Below the pieces are notes generated by a model. The model ran no database searches. It worked only from the letters and a program-made list of their open reading frames with translations, and was not told where the DNA came from. Shown one piece after another: positions 36,101 to 54,400 of a stretch of 64,000 nt of DNA (within the stretch, counting starts at the first letter, position 1; each line of letters opens with the position of its first letter). This stretch comes from Ascaris suum. Its lineage: Eukaryota > Nematoda > Chromadorea > Rhabditida > Ascarididae. A program made the position numbers and the translations under genes. Location: contig CM024172.1 in assembly GCA_013433145.1 (NCBI GenBank), forward strand, positions 10,192,053-10,256,052, in the 5' to 3' direction.

Positions 36101-39100
36101 TGCGATGATCGATGCTCTTCTTCGTGCAGGCCACTCAGCTGTAGGACCTGCTCCCACTCACTACCCATCGTCACACATTCGACAATTCAGTCGCCACTAC
36201 TCGTCAATTGCATTCTTTTCGTCACTCAGTGCTACTTTCTCGTGTTGTAGCATCATATTGACCTCCCCTCCCATGTCTCTCTTCAGTCACTGTTGTCTGG
36301 GTGCGTCACACGCTTAGTCCTTAGCAAAAGAGAAGCGATTAGCCAAATTTTATATGGCCAAATCGTGTCTCACTCCAACATCATATAGACCATTAAATGC
36401 GCTTCATTCGGTAATCGCTACTGTTAATGAAAGCGGGAGTGCATCAAAGGCGTCAGCAAGGTATGCGGTTTTTGGAGCGAGTGCATCTTTCCAGCCCCAT
36501 TTATTTGCATCAGAAAGCACTATCCACTGAGTGAAACAGTGCTTGATGTAAATCGAATAGAACCAAAAATCGTTCCCAATGAATCATTCTTTTCCAAATT
36601 CTTCCCTTAGAAATGTAGTATATATCATCCAACTTTCGCATCGCGTTCAGCCATATGTTGCCTTTCCGAAAGCACTCAGATAGAAACAAACGTAAGTGCA
36701 ACTCTGCTATAACTTATTTTCATAAAATAGGCGTAGCAACGTCATATCTTAGTCGCTCAAAACTATGAAAACGCACGTGGAAGTAATTTCGTAGAATTTT
36801 ATGATCAAATTAACTAACAAAAGCTGCAAAAATCTCTAAATGATATGTCGTTGAGAATTATTCTCAAAGAGAATTTCTGAACAACAACTCTTATGATATC
36901 TGCGCTAAGATATTCTCAATTGCTAATTCACCGCTATCAATGTTGCATTTTAGATGAATGAAACGCAAAGAGGAATACGCATTTTTGAAACAAATTTTTA
37001 GCCCTATACAATTTGTACCATATCGCTTACAGCCTCATATAAAGTCAGTTCTTTCACTTCATATTGTTTTCATGAAGGTTTCTTTGATGATGCGATAAAG
37101 TGGTTTGTTTTACAGATCGTTTAACACGTACAACTTGCATCAATGCGGCAAATTTGTGCCGCCTTTCGCTTTCTAGAGCTGCTTCAAGGTTTACTCCCAC
37201 GAATTGAATTAAAGAACTAGTGGGAAAGGGTATTTTTGATAGGCACGACCTACGTTTTTATATTCATCGCTGAACACTCCGATTTATTTATCATTGCTGC
37301 TTCTCATTCCTTGTACAATTTTGAATGCTATAAAATAAAGATATTGAAATGAAGGACATAGATTCGTTAATCTGCAAAAAATGCAAGTGGTGCTTGAAAC
37401 TTGAAAGGGAGAAGAATTCCGCCACTTGAAATGTCCTGATTGATTTAAGCAATATTTATGACTGCTCCCGTGATAATTCTAGAACATCTGACGAAACACT
37501 GAAGCAGACCTTTTTTTGCTGATCATTTTATTGAACTATGAAGAGTGGCGATCTTTTTGGTCGACGAAGAAATTCAAGAATAATATTTTTCGTCAAGCGG
37601 AACAGGCTTCTTCTCGTTTATCAATTTAAATAGACCATACGTATCAGAGGCGTCGGTAATATCTGAAAGAAGGGAGGGGAAAATTTTCAGGAGGAGCAAA
37701 GGTGAAAGAAACGACTAACGCAAGAATCACGAACTAAAGCACACAACCTAGCTTAAAAAATGAATCACAAACGACTAACTAGCTTTAAAGTGCCATTAAA
37801 TAAAATGAAAAACCACATGAACTCTTCAACGCATATGATAGGCATTTTCTGCAGTTTGATCCGTTAAATCAACAATATTTAGAAAAAAATTACGGAAGAG
37901 ACTTCGATCTTTGAGACCGTTTCGTGCTAATACAATCAGACCAATATGTTTCAATAGACGATGAATTTGCTCTTTTTTTTTGCGTCAGTGAAGCGATCGA
38001 TGATGATTTAGTATATAGAGAGCAAAAGATGTGTTGTGCGATGCACTCACACAAGCAAAGTTTCTCTGACAATAAATAATGCAAAACTCGCGCAATTTTG
38101 TAGAGTGCCAGCAAAGCGAGGTGCTAAAACGATATTTCAAAGATGCGTTAGCCATTGCTTCTCCCGGATGCTTGCTGAATCGTTTTCTTTCTCAGTGCTC
38201 GCTCACGTTCCGATGTATTTCATTTTGGGGTACATGCCAGCTAAAATCAAATTTATGGATAATATATACAGGCTCATTCAAGGCTTTATTGTCTGCGACG
38301 TTACGAGGAGAAGCTGAGCGCTGCTACGGCTTTTGACTTATAAGATTGGAATGTAAGCGAACAACCAAACGCAACGTTGCAAAATGGCTTGTTCATAAAA
38401 TGTTCCTGAGGATGGCGAAATTAGTTGATGGGGAGTCGTTTCATTTTTGCAAGCTTCCTATTACGTAACAGGCTTTCCATATTTATGCATTTGGGAAACG
38501 CCTTACATGATAAAAAGCTGCGTCATGTACATGCGTTCTGTCGAATGAGAAAACTGCTTTTTTTCGCGAGGTGAACAAGCAGAAATGATGAAAGCAGTCG
38601 CTGCGAACATGGGAATAAAGATATGTTAGCAAAATGCCAAGGAAAGATGCAGTTCCCAAATATGACGGGTGATATTCGTTTCATAGACGCCAATTATCGT
38701 TGTGCTTAACCGGTGGTAACGAATGACCTATGTACATCCATTTAACTGTGACCCTCCTAACACCATTCAAAATTATCGAAGAAGGATGTGAAAAATTTTG
38801 TGTATCACATGTATGTGCATGTTTGCCTACCTATTGGTGTAGCAGTAGTTTCGAGTGGGAAGCAACTAATGCAAGGCGTGCGAAATGTTATGTGTGACTG
38901 CAATTTCGGATAACACTTTTTTTCGTATTGGTTCACTCACTCCGGAAGAAATCACACACTTTATGAGTAGTATAATGTATATAAGAATACATTGCCCTCC
39001 ACGCAAATAGTATAGTTTTCTTCAGAAGCCCTCATCGAGTTTCAAAAACTTGCATTTTGTCACACACTACGAGCGCTAGGATCAGTCAGAGTGTCAAAGC

Positions 39101-39299
39101 GCTGTTGCAAGCTTCAATATTTCCGTCAGTTTATTTAAATGGCAGGTCAGACAAAGAGGAGCCACATTAACATCCTTGCTAAAATAATCTATTTTTGGCA
39201 TAAGAGCGTTTATTCCTTTGATTTAGGCCTCCTTAACCATACGTCCTTATGGCGCCTACAGTTAGTTATTCGATGTCCACGAGAGTTGCTATGTTGATG
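33161..39299. other. Intergenic, scattered possible short exons only
   Basis: Nothing strongly supported. A TTTTTTCATCCAG acceptor at 33480 opens LGLEIDKVYDASNEAFKHSR, ending at a stop near 33561. A CTTCTTCGTGCAG acceptor at 36129 opens GHSAVGPAPTHYPSSHIRQ, ending at 36317. Either could be a terminal exon, but no partner exon or homology was seen. Confidence 0.3.
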
Positions 39300-39670
39300 C
39301 TGTTTAATTCAATTTCAGAGAAGGGCTTAATTTCCTTCCACACTTCTTTTACAGACTCAGTAGTATCATATTAACGGACCGCTATTTCAACGAACGCTCG
39401 ATTTCCTCTCTCGACGTTCACATGTTATAATGGAGGGCACTACTGTATGCAATCTTGAGCATGCATATAGTGGCGTACCTCTCAAGGTTCAGTTCTTAAT
39501 GCATTTATATTCTTCATTTTTTGAAAACGACTTGCCTGAATACCTTCCTATCAGTTCCATTTTTCTACGGATGACGTCAAAGCCTTTGCCATTAACAACA
39601 ATCCTCAGGAATTTTTCGATGCAATTGACGAGTGAGGCTGTAAATGGATTTCGCCGCCAGCTCTAATAAA
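39300..39670 (+). mobile_element. Decayed LINE-type reverse transcriptase fragment
   Basis: Fragments of a non-LTR reverse transcriptase, split by a frameshift and stops. One frame gives ILTDRYFNERS near 39370-39400, then SGVPLKVQF and FFENDLPEYLPISS (39430-39560), matching the usual GVPQGSxLGPLLF ... INDLPxxLP region in order. A shift of frame then gives STDDVKAFAINNNPQEFFDA near 39563-39630, matching the FADDxK catalytic box with the Ala changed to Thr. The order and spacing are those of jockey/CR1-like elements. It is clearly inactive. Exact ends are not visible; 3' remnants may extend towards 40.0 kb. Confidence 0.55.
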
Positions 39671-42600
39671 ACTGTCCATTTTTTTCGGCGTCACCAATCC
39701 CTTTCTGTCCTCGTCAAAGCTGCAGCACCTATTTCTTCCTATTCTATCATGAAGTCAAGTGTTGCGTCAAGCGTGTTTCTTTGGTTTTATTGAGCGTATT
39801 ACCGATATTCTGAGGAAAACCACTGTCACAATTTCCTTAATTATGCGGCCACTTCATTGAGGAATCCATATTTGCTCTGGAGAAATGCTTGCGGTTTGTG
39901 TGAGGCTTACACTGCAGTATTCCTGATAAGTATGAATATTATCTGTTCCAAACTGAGGTAAGCTCGAATAATATTGACGTCGCTTGATGTGTTTTCCGAA
40001 ATTTCCATAGCAATTTGTTATTCTCGCGTTGCTTTTGGTCGTAACTACTCGAAGGCAACCAATGTCTTTTGGGCGAATTCAGGCACATCTGAAATACAAA
40101 GACAAAAATCTGGAATTTTTTCCCATCCAAAATCGCAAACATATTCCGCTAAAGTAAAGAGCGAATTTGTAAACTAGAGTATTTCTTTAAATCACAGTCT
40201 ATCATGTCAGTCCTCCATCCACGACGCAATTCATTCTTGCATCATTTTGAAGGCAAAAACGCTTAAGATATCCTGATTTATGTTCGAGACCTATGCAGCC
40301 GCTTGATCACCAAGATGTTAAATGACGTGTTCTTGCAATCTGTCTGACAAGCTGATCTATTTGCTTACATTTAGGCAAATATACAATTGAGGGCAAGTTT
40401 TGTTAACCGAGCATGACTTACCTGCGCATGTGAATACGATACACTGATACACACAATTTCAATTCTTTGTTTCTTCATTACAATTTCCTATGCTGCATAG
40501 TAGTTTCCAGATTTCATCGACTTCATTAAGATTTGCCAACATTTTTGCTCTGTTGCTGAGCATGCTAAACTGTGAAGGGCTACTACTGAGGCATCAGTTT
40601 AATCCGAAATCGAATTTCCCGAGTTTCCTGGATATATCTGATCGCTGATATAGAGGAATGTTGTGTACTTTATCATAAATCAGGCAATAGCCTCACTAGA
40701 CAAGATTCAATACCGACAGCTGCTGTGGAATCTTTCTGCAGAGCATCATAACCTCAGCAGCGAGGAAGTATCGATTAGTAAGCCTTGGACAAATCAACTC
40801 CTGGATTACATTAAATTTAGATTTCAGTAGCAGCCCCAGGCAATAAATGAAAGTTACATAGTCGTGAACCGGTTTTGGCAGCTGAAACACTGAAAATGTT
40901 CAAAAATTTGAGTTGCCGTACTTTCAGTTTTTCATAACTAGATTTTTTTTAAAACATTGCCGCAAGACACACAGGGAGAGTTCGTCGAGTGTTCGACCGT
41001 CATCTTTAACCGATCGAATGTATAGAATTCTCAATCATAGGCTGCGAACTTTCCTCCATCTCTAGCAGATAGGCGACGAGAATCGGTCTTTAAGCACTGA
41101 TACAACAAGTGAAATGATTTTACGGCAAATACACAGATACGACGAATATCGGAACGCATTGAAAGTATGGTAGCATGAATTGAAATTGGGAATCTGCATG
41201 GTTGGCCATAAGGTATTCACATTCGCTGAACGAATAAAAGTTTTCAAAAAATTCCACTTTATCGTAATGTCCACCTGCAGGAAAACCGATCTGTCAAGCA
41301 ACATGTAATTCATATTTTGGAATATTTTTCTCGGCAATAGTTAAGTCTATCGGCTCCCGGTTTGCTTCCTTCAGTGTGGCTCTAGAAGCATTATAACGGT
41401 GATTATTTCATTTGTAAATAAAAGTTGAAAGCGGATTCCACCGGCCAAGATTCCTGAAATCTCGATTTTCGCGATTTTGGCGGTTTTCATTTTCGGTAGA
41501 TATTTGATATGAGGTTAAACGGTATTTCCATTTCTCAACTGCCTGTCGAGATCTCCTGAAGGACGTATAAACTATCGCCATAGGTTCAATAGTGGCTCAG
41601 AAAAAAGTTCGGAGAAATCGCAATTTTTCGATGGTGAGGGAAATTTCGAAAAAAAGGGCAACCTTTGCACACCTTTCAAGCTGCAATTTCAACCTATAGA
41701 GCAAAGAAAACGATCACGTAGTGGAAAAAACGATACGAGCCATTGTTTTAGCTGAAATTATTTGCACAATATTGAGAATGCTTTATGGAGTTTTGTTAAT
41801 TAAATCAATAAAGTGGGTGGTTGGATTCAGCGCGAATACAGCAGACCGTTTTGCTTGAGCTTATCCTGATACTGTTAACAAATTGTGTGCTTTTACCCTT
41901 CGTTGGATAGGATCACGTTGCTATGACATGAATTTATGCGTATGTGCTCCCCTGTCCATACAGTGATTTCAGACAAGTGAAGCCTAGGCTTATGAAAATT
42001 AGTGTCATAATGATGGCGGCCGCTACCCGTATCCGTGTTTTGCAGAAACCACGTGATAGCATAAGTTTCCATATTCATAGGCATACAAATACGAAACATT
42101 GCGTGCGTACGATGACGGAAAATCCCTTCAATTGTTCAGAATTCTCTAGGAGGGCTATTTCATAAAAGAATGATGCCCGATTGCTTCTATATTCCTAGAG
42201 TTACGATTTAAGATGAGTTATCGAAAGGGGGAACAGCGTTAACTGTATTTTCCGAGTGTGTTTTTAACTATGCTGTACTCATAATTGTAAGATTCTTTGC
42301 ATCCAATGCGTAGCCTCATATATAACTGATTTCGTCGGTATATCATGCGTGTTGTAGTGCCATGACACTGGAAATTGACCGTTTCGTTGCGACAATGTCC
42401 ACTATATTATATCTGCGCCACGTAAGTCATCAGAGGAATAAACCCGAAGGTGTACTGATAATATCTATAACTTCGACACATATCTGCATGGGGAAATGGC
42501 ACTTTCATAAACGCCCCTCACACACCATCCGAATGCCTCGTTGTCTAGGCGAACGTAAATGGGCGTTTGCAAGAGGCTGTGCTTGGAGCCATTTCGAAAC

Positions 42601-42831
42601 ACATTCGGCTTCGTTGTGTGTTTATTTCAAATGCCGTTATCTCGTCAGATTTTCCTTTAATTTCGTTCTGCGAACGTCTGGATGAACTAATAATGATGAA
42701 AAACTAATAGGATGTAGGGAAAATTTACGAACTTGAACGTTTACTATGCGCTTTTAGAAATTTCCTTTTAAAATTGCTGTATATATGCAGGTACTTGTAT
42801 ATCTTTCTCCTCGTTTACCGGGTGGTTTCAG
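39671..42831. other. Intergenic, probably repeat-derived
   Basis: No bounded exon with recognisable product. Around 41440-41700 short AT-rich words (CGATTTTCGCGATTTTGGCGG, GAAATCGCAATTTTTCG) recur in both orientations, typical of dispersed repeat debris. An acceptor TGATTTCAG near 41972 opens a frame with RLMKISVIMMAAATRIRVLQ, of unknown value. Confidence 0.3.
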
Positions 42832-47814
<4,983 letters not shown>

Positions 47815-48405
47815 TCTGAACCATTGTTCTTCAACACCCACAATCGTAAATACAAACTGTGCAGCTATATTAAAATGCAAATTTCTGATGCCTTTTAGTT
47901 ATGTGCGTCACGAAGCCTACAATTGTGCATTTTATGAAAGTCATAGCAAGTTCTAGGCGCATTTCTACAGTATTGTCTCAGTGCATGCAAGGTTGCCGCA
48001 ACAGTGCATGTTCGTTGCATATGGTGGAGCTTAACTTGCGCTGAATGTTGCGACGCACCACTATTGCCGATGCATTTACTGAACGTTTGCTTTAGACGCG
48101 TGTCGCTGTGCCGCTTCTCACCCTCCAAATGCACTACTTCTGTGGTTAGCGCGTTGTTGTTTATAAGCACGCTCCTATAATGTTAGTGATTTGTTAATGA
48201 AATGTGGCATGTTCAGCTCAGTTGATTGCAACGTCCATCATTCCGGAATCATTCAACGGACCCTCCGTTCGAATATATAAAGTCCTATGGTTTGCTTTTT
48301 TTCTTTCTATTGCTGGTGTCAAAAAAATTGTAACGGTTTTTATTGTTCGATGATTGCGTTTACAAAATGTCTGCATTATTAAAAGACGGAATAGCCAGAT
48401 ATTTC

Positions 48406-48451
48406 AGGCTACAACCGATATTGAATCGAGGATCATCTGTTGTCATCGAAG
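48406..48451 (+). promoter_or_regulatory. Probable spliced-leader trans-splice acceptor and 5' UTR of QNG1
   Basis: GATATTTCAG ends at 48407, 44 nt before the QNG1 ATG at 48452, with no upstream in-frame ATG after the TGA at 48422. An orphan consensus acceptor immediately upstream of a start codon, without an identifiable upstream exon, is the usual mark of SL trans-splicing in nematodes. It could instead be the acceptor of an ordinary 5' UTR intron. Confidence 0.5.
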
Positions 48452-51400
48452 ATGCTAGATAAAGGGAGGTTGAATCCACGCGAAACGGGCAAGTTCATCT
48501 GTGAGCATTCCGATGGGGAGTTGAAAATATCGAAAAGTGGTGTCGAAACGGTCGCTAAAATGGTGAGCTGTTTGAAATTTGTTTTCGTGTCTAGTAAGAG
48601 AGTTCGATGAGATCGCAAAAAGGCTTTCTCGACATCTTTTTCATCAATCAATTTTTAATATTGAGTGCTTTGAAATATCTCCGAACTTCACTCTACTTTT
48701 GTTCGTATAAATTTCGAATTAGATAAGACTTGATGAATCGCTTACTATTTGTGCGATAGCTTCAGTCAGTTTAGTTATTGCACAAAGAGTCACCCCGGTT
48801 TAGGATGTATTTTTTTATTGCAACAATTAATGGAATGAGGGCATCGCAACATAAATTCAACACGAACATTTTCTCATGCGCGCAATCGCTTCAAGCTCTT
48901 TTTTAACTTATCCAGTAATCTATCTGTCTCGATTCCAATTAACCCACAGAATGCAAATGAGCCGGAAATTGTTTATTCATCTAATTGAAATTATTCGCAG
49001 TGTTTTCAATATTGTTTCATTTATTCGCACAGATTTATCACAGTTGAGCACTTCTGCCACTTTATACTCAGCTAACGAGTTACATTGATTTAGTGGAAAA
49101 ATCGAATTGAATTCAAAAAAGGTAGAAGTTGAAGGTGAACTGATAAAAGCTGATATTTATTTTTCACACGAAATCTATCCACTCATTCCATTACTCATAA
49201 GCAAAGTATTGTCTTGAGTGGTGCACGTTGTTCAAAAAAAAAAAAAAAAAAAATGCTTAACCCAACTCAAAGCAATAGTTACAGCATAGACCAGCTGCAT
49301 CATTCTTTATTTTCTGAGAAAGATGAGCGAATGAGCGGGAAAATTTTTTGTCATCTTCTCCCTTTCACAATGATTTTGTGTTTCGAAGTATTTTTTTTTT
49401 GTTACATTGATCATTGTTACGTAATTGTTGTGAAATAATAGAATTGCAAATTTTTCTACATTCTCTAAAGAGATTTCCTCTAAATACACTCGTTCGTTTG
49501 TCGCTCTCTTTGAGAGGTGCCATCATTATACTAGATGAAAGGCTAGAGCCATCCAGACAATATCCGCCACTCTATTGTCGAGACTGCACAAATATGCATT
49601 ATTCTTTTTTGCTTTTCTCAACACATATGATCGGCTTCATGCGAAAATTGACAACATTTTCAAACAAAACACTTCAGACTGAACCTGTAATTGATAAGTT
49701 GATATCACTTAATATTTCCCTCACATGTCTCCACTTCATCAGCCGTTAACTGATACTATTATCTGTATTGACCGAGGAACTGAATTTTTTCGCGATAGCC
49801 GAAATTCAACGGCCAATAAATTTGCGCACTCTAAATGGCCACACTAGTTCGGGCCCCTTAGTATTTTTGGCTTCCAAAACTGTTTAGGAGTTCAGAAAAT
49901 TCCCATCGTAACACCAACATCATTTGCTGTCATAATGTACTATTTTCTGTTTTATCTTTTGCAGGTAAATTACATCTTTTGTTCCCAAAGGCCACATGAG
50001 ATAGTATATGCGATGACAAGTTTAACGAGTAATATCACTATATGTGAAGTTTAATTTGTTAGCATCTCATATTAAAATACGCAAATTCATATTCTGAGCA
50101 TTATTTATAGTCGTCTCCTTGTTTATTCCTATATCATCCATTGAATGATCCATCCGTACTTATGCTTCTACTGACATTTAAACGTGCAAACAAATTCATC
50201 TGCACACTATTTCAATGGGATTTTCATTTTTCAGCGGGCGAGTCGCATAAAAACCGCTCTTTTATACAAGAAATTTTCGTGGACGCACGAGTCACTTAGA
50301 GTTTGATGATACTATTTTACGCGTTTTTGCTGTGATAGCAACTTATGAAACTGGCTAATCGCATGAGCGAAAAGTGAGAGCGCATATCGTCCCCCTCGTC
50401 CCACTCTTTTTCCTCCGCTATCTCTTTCTTTGGTCTAATTCTTGTCATTTAAAATATTGCCAAATCGCCTCGAAAGATTAAGCTCTTTCATCACTAGGCT
50501 CTTTCTACTGTAAATAGAGGCAAATAGCAGCAAAAAATTGTTTTTGAGAAAGGAAATTCAAAAGTTCTTACATACGAAAAATGAGTGAAAAGCAAGCATC
50601 TTACCGTGCGATATCTGCTCCCATTTTGAGGTTCTCGATGCGGTTCGTAGTGGAAAGATTCGCGACATCGATTTTGATGCCCATGATTTGCATCCGAAAG
50701 GAGCCGATCGAGCCGCTATTGAATGGTTCGTTTCTCCATATCATAATCAGAAGGCGGGTTAGTCGTTGTATAAGAGGTAATTCGCCGTTCATGACGTTGG
50801 TCGCATGCAACCATTGCTAAATTTGGTGGCAGATGATTTGCTATAGAATGATTATAGTGCTATGAAACTTGAGTGTCTAGGGAATCGATGCCATTCAGCA
50901 GTTTCAGTTCTACTCAGTGGAGTTGGATGCTAGGACGATACATCCGAATGTTTCACCCTCTGAACTTCTCGAAAATTTCATCGCATTTGCTTATGCCTAT
51001 ATGGTGCCTGTAGGACGAGAGATTACGAAATGGCTTTTTTTTTTTCAAACAGCGTTGATTCTTCGAGGAAATATGGACATCGCATAGACGAGGCCGTAGT
51101 CGCTGCTCTATGAATATGAGCTCATGGGAAGGTCACTAGTCAGTAATTGTTGTCACGTTCGGGATTTTTCTATATTCTTATAGCTGTCAAACTACATTCT
51201 TATGTTGCATCTCGTTTTTATTAATCATCTCAAACGTCGTCATTGCTCTGTCTTTTACAAAAAATGTTTTCCTCCACCTATTTTTCCTCGGTTAAATTGA
51301 AGCTATTTTGATGTGCCCATTGAAACCTATGAGACTCTCAATAACTGCTATTTATTAGTGCAGTAAATCTTATAGAGCCCTCATCACATGCAGACGTTGA

Positions 51401-54400
51401 GTGATCTGAAATTAAAAAAATTCAAATTTGATTTAATTTCGAATGCCGGATGGAAATTCGAATTTAAAGATTGAAAAAGATTTGAAAACAGGAATACTTT
51501 CAATTTTCGAGTAAATCGAATATAGAATTAACGCTTGCAAATATTTCGAAACTCACATTTTTTTTTTCGTTAAAGATGAGAATGTGCTCGGTGATCATCA
51601 AGAGGGTTTAACCGATTTCCCATTTGTCATCAGTATTGTCGATAACATCTTATTCTATCGGTGGAAGTGTTTAAATTGAGCAGCTACATTTTATTCAAAG
51701 TTCATCCGATTTCATTGATAGTCTGAGCGCAACCAAATGACGCTTAATTTTTGATATATTACTCCTGCACCATAAACAATGGCTAACGTGGAAATATTTT
51801 TTTGAGTGAACAATTTGGTGCTATTTATGCTTACGCATGTCATAAACTCGCGATTAAGAACCATATGGTAAATGATGAAAGAATTTCCATCACAAATATT
51901 TCTTTTTCGAATCAGTTTGTGGATTTTGAAAGCATCAGACATTTGTATGTTGTCGATGGAAGAAATAAGCTTTCGAAGTGGTTCATTTGCTTGCACAATG
52001 CCCTCATCAACTGCGATGTTGAGAACATTTTTTTCTTGCTCGATAAAAAATCTCACATATATTATTCCATCATTTCCAATATTGTCTGTCTTTTTTTTTC
52101 GGCAGGGAAAAAAAGATTATGAGATAAAGCGTCCAAAATTATTGATGGAGATTTTTATTATCGCTCACTCATATTTTTTCGAGGCAAATTTTTCTTTTCT
52201 GAATATAATCGTCTATACGGTAATATTAGATTTTATTGATGTTTATCTCGATATTGTTCTCTATCATTGATTAGGCAGAATGCATTGAAGAGGGTCCTTG
52301 CAGATATTACTTAGCGTTTATTCAGCCGACTATCGATCGATGACCACTAAGCGTACTAAAACTCTTCTAATGAGCGGATTTGTATTTCATCGCTTCGAGG
52401 AAGAGGATTATTTGCAGGGTATTTTTCATGGATACAATCAATTTTTCGTTTTGGACGGAGGAGGGAGCAAAGTTCGTCGTTACATATAAAGAAAAATCTT
52501 ATACGGGATATTTCGCTGGATGTGCATGTGTGAATCGAGCCATTGACAATGGTATTCCACTCACGAGCGCCGACTACATGCAAAATATCACTGTTGAAGA
52601 TGTCAAAAAGGTTTTCGTCGCAGATGATGGTAATTTTTTCAAGACCATTATGTCCGAAGTATTTATCTCTGATCATTAGGTATGGTCATCCCGCAAAGCT
52701 ATCCGCAACGTCGTACTCGATTGTTATAAATTTTGAGATTTGCAATCAAACTCCGCAGGTTTCTCTCGTAGATTAGGGCAGCATGGAATCGGATCGTTTA
52801 TTAAATCCGGTTGTCTCTTGCATGGTGGCGAAGACTTAGGTTCATTCAGGATTGAAGGTAGCATGGTCATAGTGGAGAGGCATGATGATGGGCGCCGCCG
52901 ACTTTGGAAAAGAGAATTTTTCAGTTTCTGTTTGCAGATGTCGAAAACTTTGAGCAGGAAAACGCCGACCTCTCGTCTGCACGCTTTCCACCACCTTTAG
53001 CTAACATTCAAATAATTTTTGCATGGAAGTTTCATCCGGCGCGTCCAGTTTGATATTCGCTCAAGCTCGAAATGATCGTTTTTGCAACTTCCTTACATAA
53101 TTATCAGATTCACTCATAAGCAAACTTGTCAATTTTCAACTTGTTATTTTCATTTACAAACGTGGCACTTTGTTTCTCCGATCTTTTTTTCTGTGCTCAT
53201 CGCTATTGACCTCCACTCTCGACATAAATGCGGAACAGTTCCTATCTCGAATCTATCATCAAATACGATTTGGTGAACCCTGTGCAAAAACAACAATAAT
53301 CGGCAAGCCTTCGAATTCGATCCCCCAACTTTCTTCTGAAGATAAGGATTCGTAGAATTTTGCTCCCCTCTCCTCACGTTTAGTGCAACATATCGCTTTC
53401 AAGTGGGATTTCCTCTTGGAAACGCGTTTTCATGCAAAGTTACCAACAAGTTCAATTGACGTTCATCGTCACTTTCTTATCCGCAGAGCAGCGTTCGAAC
53501 CAGTCTTTCTCACTTTCAATCCCGTCTTGAATTCGTCCATCCTTTCTGGCAAGTTGAAATGATGCACATTCTGTGAATAGTGCTCAAAAATTTATGCCAT
53601 TTTGCTATAAGGTAAGCGGCTATTGGTGAAGGCTATGGAAAGATTTGGTCAAGCTGCCGTGCTTTTTTCCTTGGTCTTTTCTGTTGTTTAATTCGTTAGG
53701 TGGAAAAAATTGTTGCATCGGCAACGAAACGGTTGCAAATAAAAATATGAACACTACCGAAAGCACTCCTAATAAGAGAAGCGCATTCACTGGATGTGTG
53801 ATATGAAACTGGAGTAAATCTCTGTATGAGGACTTTGCTTTGATTGAAGGTTTTCTTTGAGTATATCTGCTATAGAATAGTTTCTATTCAATTCTTTTCT
53901 GTGGGTCGAAATCGACTCAAGGGACGAAATCGCTCTTTTCGCAGCGGAGGCGCACACTTTCTCCTTTTGTGATATCTCACCATCGCAATAAGAAATCTTT
54001 TTTTCTTTCCCCACGTTCTTCCTCAGAAAATTTGCATGTCTCGTGTCCGCTTTGAAGCTGAGCCTGATATAAGATAAAGTTGGTAGCGTTTCAGCCTGAT
54101 AAACCACGACAGCTGCAGCACAGTGCAGCACCGTTTCGCTCCTCTTAGTGACAACACTTGAATAAATACCACATTGATGAAAGGAAGTTGCAAGCTAGTG
54201 GCATATTGTATTGATTACTGAAGTACACCACAGGTTCCGAGAGCAGCTGACGCGGATTCCTTGCCAATGAGTACCTGGCAAAGGCGCGAAGTCATCAGAG
54301 TATATTTTTCTCTCTTATGTGGCACAACAAATAACTCATCAGTAAACCTGACAGTAGGTTGCATCCCCTTGAGGATAGGAGAAACCATTTCGGGCCACGT

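Noticed and set aside
51712..52122. Overlapping 100-codon frames on both strands, one with VYGAG resembling a polymerase motif
   Set aside because: All frames here are open because the DNA is T-rich; the neighbouring residues do not match any polymerase family, and the region is a QNG1 intron.
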